The notes: a model not told the origin generated them from the sequence alone. 64,000 nt of DNA from Sphaerisporangium krabiense (GCF_014200435.1 NZ_JACHBR010000002.1:176501-240500); one strand, 5' to 3'; shown: positions 26,841-35,947, counted from the stretch's first letter. Program-made: numbers and translations.

Positions 26841-28073
26841 TCAGATGCTGGTGAAGGCGACGGCGACGTTGTGGCCGCCGAACCCGAAAGAGTTGTTGAT
26901 CGCCGCGATCTGGCCCTGGGGGAGCTCGCGCGGCTCGCCGCGGACGATGTCCACCTCGACGCCGTCGTCGGGGTGGTCCAGGTTGACCGTGGGAGGCACC
27001 ACGCGGTCGTACAGGGCCTTGATCGTGAAGACCGACTCGATGCCGCCGGCGCCGCCGAGGAGGTGGCCGGTCATCGACTTGGTGGCCGTCACGAGCGGGT
27101 GGTCGCCGATGATCTCCTGGATCGCCGTGGTCTCGACGACGTCCCCGGCGGGGGTGGAGGTGGCGTGCGCGTTGACGTGCACGATGTCCCTGCCGGTCAG
27201 GCCGGAGTCCTCCAGCACGCGCCGTGCGGCGCTTCTGATGCCCGCGCCGGTGGGCTCGGGCTGGGCGATGTGGTGGGCGTCGGCGGAGTAGCCGACGCCG
27301 GCCGCCACGGCGTAGACGCGGGCGCCGCGCGCGAGGGCGTGCTCCTCGGACTCCAGCACGATGATGCCGGCGCCCTCGCCGAGGACGAACCCGTCGCGGT
27401 CCTTGTCCCAGGGACGGGAGGCGCGCCCGGGCTCGTCGTTGCGGGTGGACATCGCCCGCATGGCGGCGAAGGAGGCGATGTTGAGCGGGTGGATGGCGGC
27501 CTCCGTGCCGCCCGCCACCACGACGTCCGCGCGCCCCGACCTGATCATCTCCATGGCGTAGCCGATGGACTCGGCGCCGGTGGCGCAGGCGCTGACGGTG
27601 GCGTGGACGCCCGCCGTCGCGCCGATGTCGATGCCGATCCACCCGGCCGAGCCGTTGGGCATCAGCATGGGGACGGTGAAGGGCGACAGACGCTGCCAGC
27701 CCTTCTCCTTGAACAGGTCGTAGGCGTCGAGGATGGTCGTGATGCCGCCGATGCCGCTGCCGACGACCACGCCGAGGCGGTCGGGCGCGACCTTGGGGGT
27801 GCCCGCGTCCTTCCATGCCTGACGCGCGGCGATCAGGGCGAACTGCTCGGCGCGGTCGAGTCGCCGGGACTCGGGCCTCGCCAGGACCTCGGTGGGTTCG
27901 ACGGCGACCTTGGCGGCGAACTTCACCGGTACGGAGTCCACCCAGTCCTCGGTGAGGGGGACGACGCCCGACTTCCCGGCGAGGAGCGCCGACCAGGTCG
28001 AGTCGACGTCTCCGCCGAGGGGCGTTGTCACGCCGAGCCCGGTGACAACGACGCGTACCCGGTCTGTGCTCAC
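26841..28073 (-). CDS. fabF: Beta-ketoacyl-ACP synthase II
   Basis: A 410-aa condensing enzyme for fatty-acid elongation, joining acyl-enzyme with malonyl-ACP. The Cys-His-His triad is visible: VSACATGAES, VNAHATSTPAGD and SMTGHLLGGAGGIES; GFGGHN closes the active site near the C-terminus. GTG 28073 gives STDRVRVVVTGLGVTTPLGG in short form, a canonical start. It follows acpP by 88 bp and precedes accD by 12 bp. Confidence 0.95.
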   Translation of the reverse strand: MSTDRVRVVVTGLGVTTPLGGDVDSTWSALLAGKSGVVPLTEDWVDSVPVKFAAKVAVEPTEVLARPESRRLDRAEQFALIAARQAWKDAGTPKVAPDRLGVVVGSGIGGITTILDAYDLFKEKGWQRLSPFTVPMLMPNGSAGWIGIDIGATAGVHATVSACATGAESIGYAMEMIRSGRADVVVAGGTEAAIHPLNIASFAAMRAMSTRNDEPGRASRPWDKDRDGFVLGEGAGIIVLESEEHALARGARVYAVAAGVGYSADAHHIAQPEPTGAGIRSAARRVLEDSGLTGRDIVHVNAHATSTPAGDVVETTAIQEIIGDHPLVTATKSMTGHLLGGAGGIESVFTIKALYDRVVPPTVNLDHPDDGVEVDIVRGEPRELPQGQIAAINNSFGFGGHNVAVAFTSI

Positions 28074-28161
28074 GATGCGCTCCCTGTGTTAGACGCGAAG
28101 CATGGTCCACGCGGCGGCGTGGCCGGTCGGGGGCCCCGGGGTCGCCGGGCGCCCGTCCGGG

Positions 28162-28401
28162 TCAGTTCTGGATGAAGTTGACGACGTCCTTGACGTTCTT
28201 GAGGTGCTTGAGCTGGTCGTCGGGGATCTCGACGCCGAACTCGTCCTGCGCGGCGACGGCGATCTCGACCATGGAGAGGGAGTCGATGTCGAGGTCGTCG
28301 ACGAAGCTCTTCTCCAGGGTGACCTCCGACTCCGGGATGCCGGTGATCTCGTTGATGATCTTGCCGAGGCCCGCGAGGATCTCCTGCTCGGTGGCTGCCA
28401 T
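28162..28401 (-). CDS. acpP: Acyl carrier protein
   Basis: A 79-aa acidic ACP. Ser 41 in DDLDIDSLSMVEI is the phosphopantetheine attachment site. It carries acyl chains among FabD, FabH and FabF encoded around it. ATG 28401 follows AGGAGAA. Length and motif are normal for type II fatty acid synthesis, not for a polyketide ACP. Confidence 0.96.
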   Translation of the reverse strand: MAATEQEILAGLGKIINEITGIPESEVTLEKSFVDDLDIDSLSMVEIAVAAQDEFGVEIPDDQLKHLKNVKDVVNFIQN

Positions 28402-28470
28402 GTCGCGATTTCTCCTTGAATCGTGGGTTTTCCAGCTACGTACGGTGAGCCGTGCGGGCCCCGTACGGGT

Positions 28471-29427
28471 TCAGGGGATCTCGACCACTTGGCCGGCGTA
28501 GGTCAGGCCGGCGCCGAAGCCGAGCAGCAGGGCGAGGTCGCCGGAGCGCAGCTCACCGCGCTCGGTCATGCGGCTCAGGGCGAGCGGGATGGAGGCCGCC
28601 GAGGTGTTGCCCGCGAGGACGATGTCCTTGGCGACCACGGCGTTGTCGGCGCCCAGCTTGCGGGCGATGGCCTCGATGATGCGCAGGTTGGCCTGGTGGG
28701 GGACGAACGCGGCCAGCTCCGAGGGGGCGACGCCCGCGCGGTCGCAGGCCTCCTTGGCGACCGGGGCCAGCGCGGTGGTGGCCCAGCGGAAGACCGTCTG
28801 GCCCTCCTGGTAGAGGTAGGAATCGCGGGCCTTGACGGCGATCGCCTCGGCCTTGTCGCCCGCGCTGCCCCAGGCCACCGGGCCGATGCCCGGCGTCTCG
28901 GACGGCCCGACCACGGCCGCGCCCGCGCCGTCCGCGAAGATCACACACGTCGCCCTGTCGGTCCAGTCGACCCACTGGGAGAGCTTCTCGGTGCCGATGA
29001 CCAGGACGTGCGTCGCCGAGCCCGCGCGCACGGCGTCCGCGGCGGCCGACAGCGCGTAGCAGAAGCCCGCGCAGGCGGCGTTGACGTCGAAGGCGCCGGG
29101 GGCGTGGATGCCGAGCCGGTGCGCCACCCGCGCGGCGGCGTTCGGGATCTGGGCCTCCAGCGTGCAGGTGGCGACGATGACCAGGTCGATGTCGCCGGCG
29201 GACAGCCCGCTGCCCGCCAGGGCCTTGCCGCCCGCCTGGACGGCGATGTCGATCTCGGACTCCTCGGGCCCGGCGATGCGGCGCTCCTTGATGCCCACGC
29301 GGCTCTGGATCCAGGCGTCGTTGGTGTCGATCGTCTTGGCGAGGTCGTCGTTGGTGACGACCCCGGACGGCTGGTAGCCGCCGAACGCGAGCACCTTGGC
29401 GCCGGGGGCGCCCCGCATGATCCTCAC
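28471..29427 (-). CDS. fabH: Beta-ketoacyl-ACP synthase III
   Basis: A 318-aa starter-unit condensing enzyme joining acyl-CoA with malonyl-ACP. The triad is Cys in NAACAGFCYAL, His in FVPHQANLRII and Asn in LAGNTSAASIP. In this phylum FabH prefers branched acyl-CoA made from valine and leucine, which connects it to the dehydrogenase at 20826. GTG 29427 overlaps the fabD stop (GTGA) and has AAGGAG about 8 nt upstream; ATG 29418 is a weaker option. Confidence 0.95.
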   Translation of the reverse strand: MRIMRGAPGAKVLAFGGYQPSGVVTNDDLAKTIDTNDAWIQSRVGIKERRIAGPEESEIDIAVQAGGKALAGSGLSAGDIDLVIVATCTLEAQIPNAAARVAHRLGIHAPGAFDVNAACAGFCYALSAAADAVRAGSATHVLVIGTEKLSQWVDWTDRATCVIFADGAGAAVVGPSETPGIGPVAWGSAGDKAEAIAVKARDSYLYQEGQTVFRWATTALAPVAKEACDRAGVAPSELAAFVPHQANLRIIEAIARKLGADNAVVAKDIVLAGNTSAASIPLALSRMTERGELRSGDLALLLGFGAGLTYAGQVVEIP

Positions 29428-30353
29428 TGAGCGGTCTCCTTGCTGATCAGCGCGCGGGCGGCCGCGAGGTCGTCCGGGGTCTTCAAAGGGACGGTCGCGA
29501 TGCCGCGCAGCGCCCGCTTGGCGAGGCCGGTCAGGGTGCCGCCCGGGAGCAGCTCGATCATGCCCGTGACGCCGAGGCCCTCCATGGTGGCCATGCAGCG
29601 GTCCCAGCGGACCGGGCGGCCGACCTGGTCGACGAGCCGGGCGACGAAGTCGGCGCCGGTCGCCACGGCCGCGCCGTCGGCGTTGGACAGCAGGGTGACG
29701 CGGGGGTCCGCCGGGGTGATCGCGGCGGCCTCGGCGCGGAGGTGCTCGACGGCCGGGGCCATGTGGTGGGTGTGGAAGGCGCCCGCCACCGACAGCGGCC
29801 TCGCCCGGGCCGGAGGGTCGGCGGCCAGCGCGGCGAGCTGCTCCAGCGTGCCCGCCGCGACGATCTGGCCCGCGCCGTTGATGTTGGCGGGGGTGAGACC
29901 GTGGCGCTCGATGGCGGCGAGGACCTCCTGCTCGTCCCCGCCCAGCAGGGCCGTCATGCCGGTCTCGGTGACCGAGGCGGCCTTGGCCATGGCCCTGCCG
30001 CGCTCGCGGACCAGCGCGATGGCCTGCTCAGGGGTCAGCACGCCCGCGAGGGCCGCGGCGGTGAACTCGCCGACGCTGTGCCCGGCGACGACCACCGGGG
30101 GAAGCGGCGAGCCGTCCAGCAGGGCCTCGGCCGCGGCGAGCCCGGCGGCTACCAAGAGTGGCTGGGCGATCGCGGTGTCGCGGATCTCGTCGGCGTCCGC
30201 GGTGGTCCCGTAGGAGATCAGATCGAGCCCGGCGATCTCGGACCACGCGGCCAGACGATCTCTCAGGCCGGGGATCTCCAGCCACGAGGAAAGGAATCCG
30301 GGCGATTGGGCACCTTGGCCGGGAGCGACGATGACGAGCACAAAATCCACCAT
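29424..30353 (-). CDS. fabD: Malonyl-CoA:ACP transacylase
   Basis: A 309-aa enzyme loading malonate onto ACP. The nucleophile is Ser in VAGHSVGEF, the partner His is in GAFHTHHM, and the N-terminal APGQGAQSPGF oxyanion strand is present. ATG 30353 has no clear ribosome site; GTG 30341, giving VLVIVAPGQGAQ as start, agrees better with family N-termini. It is the first gene of fabD-fabH-acpP-fabF-accD, 104 bp after its regulator. Confidence 0.94.
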   Translation of the reverse strand: MVDFVLVIVAPGQGAQSPGFLSSWLEIPGLRDRLAAWSEIAGLDLISYGTTADADEIRDTAIAQPLLVAAGLAAAEALLDGSPLPPVVVAGHSVGEFTAAALAGVLTPEQAIALVRERGRAMAKAASVTETGMTALLGGDEQEVLAAIERHGLTPANINGAGQIVAAGTLEQLAALAADPPARARPLSVAGAFHTHHMAPAVEHLRAEAAAITPADPRVTLLSNADGAAVATGADFVARLVDQVGRPVRWDRCMATMEGLGVTGMIELLPGGTLTGLAKRALRGIATVPLKTPDDLAAARALISKETAQ

Positions 30354-30457
30354 GCCCTGTAGGAGTTCACCACACTGCTAATGATCCGTACGAACTTTGT
30401 CGGGGGGTCTTTGTAGGAAACCTCCAGGCACGGTTTCCGGCCGGTTACAGAACCTGG

Positions 30458-31615
30458 TCACGTCACAGCGGTACGCGACAACCGGCCGAGGATCAGCCCG
30501 ACCTGCAGGGTGAAGGCGGACCGCCCCTCGGTCGGCTGGTAGCCCGTCAGTTCTGTGATCTTTTTCAAACGGTAACGCACGGTGTTCGGGTGGACGAACA
30601 ACAGACGGGCCGTGGCTTCCAAAGATGTCCCCTGCTCCAGGTAGGTCGCCAGGGTGTCGAGCAGGGGGGTGCCCTCCAGGGGCTTGTAGACGTTCTCGAT
30701 GAGCTGGGCCCTGGCGTCGTCGTCGCCGTCGATGGCCCGTTCGGCCAGCAGGTCCTCGGCCAGGACGGGGCGGGGCGCGTCCGGCCAGCCGGCGGCGGCC
30801 CGCAGGCCCGCGGTGGCCGCGCGGGCGGAGCGCGCGGCGGCGTGCAGGTCGGGGACCTCGGGGCCGATGACCACGGGGCCCGCGCCGAAGCGGGGCACGA
30901 CGTGCCGGGCGGCGTCCTTGATGCTGTCCGCGCCGCCGACGATGACGATCAGCCGGTCGCCCTGCACGCCGGCCAGCAGGTCCTGCCCGAGGCGCCGCCC
31001 CTTGTCGCGCATGCCGTCGATGACGGTCTGCGGGTCGGCGTCGGGGGCGTACCCGGCGAGCACGACGACGGGGGAGGACGTCCAGCCGAGGGCGGCGGCC
31101 CAGGAGTGCAGCCCGTCGTCCACCTCGCCGCGCACGAGCGCGTCCACGATCAGCGCCTCCAGGCGGGCGTCCCACGCGCCGCGCACCTCGGCCTCGCGGG
31201 CGTACACCTGCGCGGCGGCGAACGCCACGTCGCGGGTGTAGCGCAGCATCGCGTTGCGCAGCTGCTCCTCGCCGCCGGGCGCGGCCAGGTCGGCGACCTC
31301 GGCCTCCACGACCTCCACGACGACGCGCACCAGGTCGACGGTCTGCTGCAGAGAGACCGAGCGTTTCAGCTCGCGCGGCGCGGTGCCGAAGATCTCGATG
31401 CTGGGGGCGGGCCTGCCCCCGCCCGCGTTCTGGAACCACTCGACGAAGGCGGCGATGCCGGCCTGGGCCACGAGGCCCACCCAGGAGCGGTCCTCCGCCG
31501 ACAGGGCGCGGTACCAGGGCAGACGGTCGTCCATCCGGGCCATCGCCGCGGTGCCGAGACTGCCCATCGCGCGTTCGAGCCGTCGTGCGGTGTCCTCGCG
31601 TACCCGGTCGTTCAC
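30458..31615 (-). CDS. fasR: PucR-type regulator of fatty acid synthesis
   Basis: A 385-aa transcription factor. The N-terminal 170 residues are an all-helical sensor region, the middle (about 180-300) a GGDEF-like degenerate fold (VVVLAGYAPDADPQ, DRLIVIVGGADS), and the C-terminus (about 325-375) the PucR HTH, with LEATARLLFVHPNTVRYRLK. It stands immediately before fabD in the same direction, as FasR (SCO2386) does in Streptomyces coelicolor, where it activates the fab operon. The same role is inferred here. GTG 31615 is preceded by AGGGGT. Confidence 0.88.
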   Translation of the reverse strand: MNDRVREDTARRLERAMGSLGTAAMARMDDRLPWYRALSAEDRSWVGLVAQAGIAAFVEWFQNAGGGRPAPSIEIFGTAPRELKRSVSLQQTVDLVRVVVEVVEAEVADLAAPGGEEQLRNAMLRYTRDVAFAAAQVYAREAEVRGAWDARLEALIVDALVRGEVDDGLHSWAAALGWTSSPVVVLAGYAPDADPQTVIDGMRDKGRRLGQDLLAGVQGDRLIVIVGGADSIKDAARHVVPRFGAGPVVIGPEVPDLHAAARSARAATAGLRAAAGWPDAPRPVLAEDLLAERAIDGDDDARAQLIENVYKPLEGTPLLDTLATYLEQGTSLEATARLLFVHPNTVRYRLKKITELTGYQPTEGRSAFTLQVGLILGRLSRTAVT

Positions 31616-31688
31616 ACCCCTAGGGTGCCAGGTGGGACGGAGTGCGGACGTCTCATGGGGCGACGTGTGTGCGATATATCACCGCCGC

Positions 31689-32138
31689 CTAGATCACCGC
31701 GACCGCCGTGATCAGCCCGATCGCGAGGTGGGTGACGGCCAGCAGGACGGCGCCGGGCTGCAGCTCGGGCCGGCGGGTCAGCTCGCGCACCGAGATGCCC
31801 ACGACCCGGTCGAACACCACCATGCCGAGGGCCTGGGCGACGATGCCGACCAGGCCGAACACCAGCGTGGCGAGCAGCCCCTCCTGCAGCGCGCCGCCCG
31901 AGGACCAGATGGAGGCGGCCACGATGAGCCCCACGGCGGCCAGCCCGGAGGCGGCGAGCAGCGCGGCGTTCGGGTTGCGGTCCTGCTGGATCAGCTTGCC
32001 CAGCTTGCCGGGCGTCGCCATGTCGATCACGTAGAAGCCGGCGATCAGCAGCAGGACGCCGAGGACGGCGTAGGCGAGGATGGCCAGGGCCCCTCGTCCG
32101 AGCGCCTCCGCGAGCGGCACGGCGAGCGCGATGGTCAT
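31689..32138 (-). CDS. DUF350 membrane protein (YjfL-like)
   Basis: A 149-aa protein with four hydrophobic helices, including AILAYAVLGVLLLIAGFYV, AASGLAAVGLIVAASI, LVFGLVGIVAQALGMVVF and AVLLAVTHLAIGLITAVAV. It belongs to DUF350, whose E. coli members YjfL/YjfG sit with yjfC and yjfM. ATG 32138 has AGGAG nearby. It is the third gene of a minus-strand set with the ATP-grasp ligase and the YgiB-like protein. The function is unknown. Confidence 0.85.
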   Translation of the reverse strand: MTIALAVPLAEALGRGALAILAYAVLGVLLLIAGFYVIDMATPGKLGKLIQQDRNPNAALLAASGLAAVGLIVAASIWSSGGALQEGLLATLVFGLVGIVAQALGMVVFDRVVGISVRELTRRPELQPGAVLLAVTHLAIGLITAVAVI

Positions 32139-32199
32139 ATGTCTCTCCTCTGCGAGGTGGGGGGTTCCGGCCGCGGGAGGCCGTCCAGGTGGGGAAGCG

Positions 32200-33354
32200 T
32201 CAAAGGACGATGCGGTGGGGGACGAACGAGGAGGAGTCATCGGTGATCAGGCCGGAGGTCTCCCGGATGCCGAGCCCGGCCGCCTCGTCCCCGACGATCC
32301 ACGCCCCGAGCACCGGCCGCCAGCCGTCGAAGCCGGGCAGGGCCTGGAACTCCTGGTAGACGTGCCCTTCCGCGCCGTACTCACCGCCGGTCTCCTCCAC
32401 GCCGCCGGGCGTGACGACGCGCATGCCCGCGCCCTCCCTGCCGAGCAGCGGCTTGCGGATGTGCGCGGGAAGGTCGCGCGGGCCGTCCAGGTAGGCGGGC
32501 AGCAGGTTGGGGTGGCCGGGGTACATCTCCCACAGGACGGCGAGCAGCGCCTTGTTGGACAGCAGCATCTTCCACAGCGGCTCGATCCACGTCATCGAGA
32601 CCTGCTGCCGGACGGCCTGCGGCCCGAACGGGTCGGCGACCGCCCACTCCCAGGGGTACAGCTTGCACAGCGTGCGGATCACCCGGCGCTCCATGTCGAG
32701 GAAGCGCCCGCTCGCCGGGTCCCAGCCGATGTCCTCCATGGCGATGGCCACCGTGGTGCGGCCGGCCTGCTCGGCGGTCTCCTGCAGGTAGCCGAGCGTC
32801 ATCGCCTCCTCGCCGGTCTCGTCCATGTTCGTCCAGGCGAAGTGCGCGGGGCCGCTCTGCAGCGGCAGCTCCTTCCACCGGGCGATGAGGCGTTCGTGGA
32901 CGGAGTTCCACTGGTCGTCGCCGGGGTGGACGTCCTTGAGCCAGAACCACTGGATCAGGGAGGTCTCGACGAGGCTGGTCGGGGTGTCGGCGTTGTACTC
33001 CAGCAGCTTGGCCGGGCCCGCGCCGTCGTAGCGCAGGTCGAAGCGGCCGTACACGTGCGGGTCGCCGCGCCGCCAGGACGCCTCGATCTCGGGCGCCACC
33101 CAGTCGGGTATCGCGAAGTCGCGGTAGCGGCCGGTGGCGATGACGTGCCCGGCCGCCTCCAGGCACATGCCGTGCAGTTCCTCGGTCTGGCTCTCCAGGG
33201 CGAGCACCTCGTCCATGGTGAAGCTGTAGTGGACGCTCTCGTCCCAGTACGGCCGGGTGAGGTGCCCGGGGTGCGCGGTCCGGTGGTAGGCCAGGCCCTG
33301 CGACTCGATGATCTCCTGCCAGCCGTCGCGCGGCACGGAGGTCTCGCGCCGCAC
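32200..33354 (-). CDS. Glutathionylspermidine-synthase-like ATP-grasp ligase (YjfC/YgiC-like)
   Basis: A 384-aa ATP-grasp amide ligase of the GSP_synth family. Visible family segments are GRFDLRYDGAGPAKLLEYNA, ADTPTSLVETSLIQWFW, TLGYLQETAEQAGR, NLLPAYLDGP and KPLLGREGAG with the ATP-binding lysine. Like E. coli YgiC/YjfC it lacks the amidase half of true glutathionylspermidine synthase, and actinobacteria lack the usual substrates, so the product is unknown. GTG 33354 starts one base after the upstream TGA and has GGGAG before it, implying coupling. Confidence 0.87.
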   Translation of the reverse strand: MRRETSVPRDGWQEIIESQGLAYHRTAHPGHLTRPYWDESVHYSFTMDEVLALESQTEELHGMCLEAAGHVIATGRYRDFAIPDWVAPEIEASWRRGDPHVYGRFDLRYDGAGPAKLLEYNADTPTSLVETSLIQWFWLKDVHPGDDQWNSVHERLIARWKELPLQSGPAHFAWTNMDETGEEAMTLGYLQETAEQAGRTTVAIAMEDIGWDPASGRFLDMERRVIRTLCKLYPWEWAVADPFGPQAVRQQVSMTWIEPLWKMLLSNKALLAVLWEMYPGHPNLLPAYLDGPRDLPAHIRKPLLGREGAGMRVVTPGGVEETGGEYGAEGHVYQEFQALPGFDGWRPVLGAWIVGDEAAGLGIRETSGLITDDSSSFVPHRIVL

Positions 33355-33355
33355 C

Positions 33356-33817
33356 TCAGCTCCCCCCGGAGGTGCGGCCGCCGAAGCCGCCGCGCTGGAG
33401 CACCGTGCCCGAGCGGGTGTCGACGCGCGCGTTCGCCGGGCGCACGGTCGTGCCGCCGCCGACCCGTCCCGCCCGCGGCGTGCCGCCGTAGTACCAGCCG
33501 TAGGCGCCGTGCGATCCGTGGTAGCCGCCGGAGTGCCCGTCATCGTCGTCGCAGAGGTCGTCGTCGACCGTGCGGTAGGTGCCGTCGGGCTGCCGGTCGG
33601 TGAGGTCGACGCAGTCGGCGGTGGTGCGCTGGGCGAAGGTGTCCTGGGCGGCGCAGAAGCCCACGAGCAGGGTCGACAGCACGCCCATCGCGCCGAGCGT
33701 GATCGCGCTGGACGCCAGTTTCTTCTTCCTGGCGGCGCCCGGGACCGTCGCGGAGGGGGCGGCCTTCCGTGCCAGGGGGTGAGGGGAGCGCACGGGCTTT
33801 TGCCCAGGGTTCGCCAT
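33356..33817 (-). CDS. YgiB/YjfM-like (DUF1190) membrane-anchored protein
   Basis: A 153-aa protein with a basic N-terminus, one hydrophobic segment (about 45-65, LASSAITLGAMGVLSTLLV), a Cys/Asp-rich stretch (CDDDDGHSGG), a YGWYYGG element and a C-terminal TVLQRGGFGGRTSGG. YGWYYGG and RGGFG are hallmarks of E. coli YgiB/YjfM, so I place it there despite low overall similarity. It lies directly upstream of the GSP_synth-like gene, the same order as ygiB-ygiC. ATG 33817 is preceded by GAGAGATGG. Confidence 0.7.
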   Translation of the reverse strand: MANPGQKPVRSPHPLARKAAPSATVPGAARKKKLASSAITLGAMGVLSTLLVGFCAAQDTFAQRTTADCVDLTDRQPDGTYRTVDDDLCDDDDGHSGGYHGSHGAYGWYYGGTPRAGRVGGGTTVRPANARVDTRSGTVLQRGGFGGRTSGGS

Positions 33818-33981
33818 TGATGTCCATCTCTCGAAAAAGTGAGAACAGCGTACCGTTGGACCGTTCAACGTGGCTGTCCCAAACATAGTTTCTTCGCATG
33901 AAAGATCCCGATAAAGCAGGCATAATTTGTGTCAACGTCGGCCCGGGGGGACACGTGGGGCCGGCGGGGCCGTCCGCCCGG

Positions 33982-33987
33982 TAGATT
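33982..33987 (+). promoter_or_regulatory. -10 box TAGATT, leaderless PHP gene
   Basis: TAGATT ends 7 nt before GTG 33995, so transcription probably starts at the start codon. No ribosome-binding sequence is present between. Confidence 0.4.
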
Positions 33988-33994
33988 CGCGGAT

Positions 33995-35017
33995 GTGGAC
34001 CCGGTCGAAGCCCTCAAGCGCATCGCCTTCCTGCTGGAGCGCGCCGGCGAGCCCACCTACCGCGTGCGGGCCTTCCGCGGCGCCGCCGCCACCGTCGAGG
34101 CGCTGCCCCGCGAGGAGCTCCTGCGCCTCGCCCGCTCCGGAGGGCTGCCGGAGCTGAAGGGCATCGGCAAGGTCACCTCCCTGGCCATCACCGAGGCCCT
34201 GGAGGGCGGGACGCCCACCTACCTGCGCCGCCTGGAGGACACCGCGGGCCTCGATCTGGACGAGGCGACGGCCGCCCTGCGCGCCGCGCTCAAGGGCGAC
34301 CTGCACAGCCACTCCGACTGGTCCGACGGCGGGTCGCCGATCGAGGAGATGGCGCTGGCCGCCCGCGGCCTCGGTCACGAGTACCTGGCCCTGACCGACC
34401 ACTCGCCGCGGCTCACCGTGGCCCGCGGCCTGTCCGCCGAGCGGCTGCGCGAGCAACTCGACGTCATCGCCGCGCTGAACGACGAGCTGGCGCCGTTCCG
34501 CGTCCTCACCGGCATCGAGGTGGACATCCTGCCCGACGGCTCGCTCGACCAGGAGCCCGAGCTGCTGGACCGCCTGGACGTGGTCGTCGCCAGCGTCCAC
34601 TCCCAGCTCCGCATGGACGCCGCCGACATGACCCGCAGGATGGTCACCGCCGTCGCCGACCCCCGCGTGGACGTGCTCGGCCACTGCACCGGCCGCGTGG
34701 TGCGCGCCGGCGGCAGGCGGGGCGGCCTGCGGCCCGAGTCCGCCTTCGACGCCGAGGTGGTCTTCGAGGCGTGCCGCCGCTTCGGCGTGGCCGTCGAGAT
34801 CAACTCCCGCCCGGACCGGCTCGACCCGCCCAAGCGGCTGCTGCGGCAGGCGTACGAGATGGGCTGCCTGTTCTCGATCGACTCCGACGCCCACGCCCCC
34901 GGCCAGCTCGAATGGCAGCACCACGGCTGCGAGCGCGCGGTCCGGTGCGGCGTCGAGGCCGCCCGCGTCGTGGACACCTGGCCGCTCGCCGATCTGCTCG
35001 CCTGGACCTCCGGCTAG
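33995..35017 (+). CDS. PHP-domain phosphoesterase with PolX-like helix-hairpin-helix N-terminus
   Basis: A 340-aa protein. Residues about 1-85 are a DNA polymerase beta/PolX-like HhH region (RIAFLLERAGEPTYRVRAF, LPELKGIGKVTSLAI). The rest is a PHP metal-dependent phosphoesterase: KGDLHSHSDWSDG, LALTDHSPRL, GIEVDIL, ASVHSQL, GHCTGR and SIDSDAHAPG supply the expected metal ligands. The polymerase palm of PolX is missing, so this is the short actinobacterial form; a nuclease or phosphatase role in DNA repair is likely. GTG 33995 follows a -10 box. Confidence 0.88.
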   Translation: MDPVEALKRIAFLLERAGEPTYRVRAFRGAAATVEALPREELLRLARSGGLPELKGIGKVTSLAITEALEGGTPTYLRRLEDTAGLDLDEATAALRAALKGDLHSHSDWSDGGSPIEEMALAARGLGHEYLALTDHSPRLTVARGLSAERLREQLDVIAALNDELAPFRVLTGIEVDILPDGSLDQEPELLDRLDVVVASVHSQLRMDAADMTRRMVTAVADPRVDVLGHCTGRVVRAGGRRGGLRPESAFDAEVVFEACRRFGVAVEINSRPDRLDPPKRLLRQAYEMGCLFSIDSDAHAPGQLEWQHHGCERAVRCGVEAARVVDTWPLADLLAWTSG

Positions 35018-35071
35018 TCCGGATCCGGACGCGCGCCGTTCGCGGGCCCCCCGAATGTCGGTGCCCGGGCG

Positions 35072-35077
35072 TAACTT
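35072..35077 (+). promoter_or_regulatory. -10 box TAACTT, leaderless WYL regulator
   Basis: TAACTT ends six nt before GTG 35084. No ribosome site is seen, consistent with a leaderless transcript. Confidence 0.35.
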
Positions 35078-35083
35078 GCGGGT

Positions 35084-35815
35084 GTGAACCGTACCGATCG
35101 GCTGTACGCGCTCGTCGAGGAGCTGCGCGCGATCTCCCCCCGGTGCCGGTCCGCACGAGAGCTGAGCGAGCGCCTCCATGTGAGCGTGCGCACCATCGAG
35201 CGCGACATCGCCGCCCTCCAGCAGGCAGGGGTGCCCATCTACGCCGAGCCGGGACGGCGTGGCGGCTACGTCCTCGACAAGGCCATGTCGCTTCCCCCGC
35301 TCAACTTCACGCCCGCCGAGGCCGTGGCCATCGCGGTCGCCCTCAGCCAGGCCCGCGACCGCCCGTTCGCCGCCGACGCCCGCAGCGCGCTGCGCAAGCT
35401 GGTCGCCGCCATGCCGGGCCCCGACGGCGACCGCGCCCGCGAGCTCGCCTCCCGCGTCCACCTGATCAGCGACGCGGGCCAGGACACCCGGCCGGACGCC
35501 TCGCGGGAGCGCGCCGCGGCGGCGCGGGTCATCGACCAGGCGCTGCACCATCGCCGCGTGCTGCTCATCTCCTACGAGGATCGTTCCGGCGCGCTCACCC
35601 GGCGCGAGGTCGAGCCGGGCGTCTTCGTCGGCGGGCGCGGCGGCTTCTGGTACCTGGTCGGGTACTGCCGGCTGCGGCAGGATGTGCGGGTGTTCCGGCT
35701 GGACCGCATCCACGACGCCGAGCTCACCGGCGAGACGGCCTCCGCCCGCCGTCAGTTCGACGACTTCGCCCCCGACATCCCCAACGTCATCGCGCGCAAC
35801 CCCGCACTGGACTGA
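35084..35815 (+). CDS. HTH-WYL transcriptional regulator
   Basis: A 243-aa DNA-binding protein. The N-terminal HTH_11 helix-turn-helix has SARELSERLHVSVRTIERDI and the wing GVPIYAEPGRRGGYVL. The middle is a helical linker. The C-terminal WYL domain (about 140-240) includes LLISYEDRSG and GGFWYLVGYCRLRQDVRVFRLDR in parts. WYL domains bind nucleic acid or nucleotides and often control DNA-repair or defence genes. The neighbouring VOC gene may be its target. Confidence 0.9.
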   Translation: MNRTDRLYALVEELRAISPRCRSARELSERLHVSVRTIERDIAALQQAGVPIYAEPGRRGGYVLDKAMSLPPLNFTPAEAVAIAVALSQARDRPFAADARSALRKLVAAMPGPDGDRARELASRVHLISDAGQDTRPDASRERAAAARVIDQALHHRRVLLISYEDRSGALTRREVEPGVFVGGRGGFWYLVGYCRLRQDVRVFRLDRIHDAELTGETASARRQFDDFAPDIPNVIARNPALD

Positions 35816-35947
35816 TGTTCTGAAATCGGCTCGAAAACACCGACATAGTGCTGTCGCCTTCCTCCGGGATCGTGGAGGTGTTCGAAAGGCGGGGCCGCAC
35901 GCGCGGCCCGTCGCCACGACCGTCCTGATCAGAGGAGACACAGCGTC

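Noticed and set aside
25404..30353. A polyketide biosynthetic cluster
   Set aside because: The set is complete for primary fatty acid synthesis with its known type of regulator; no ketosynthase/chain-length-factor pair or tailoring enzymes.
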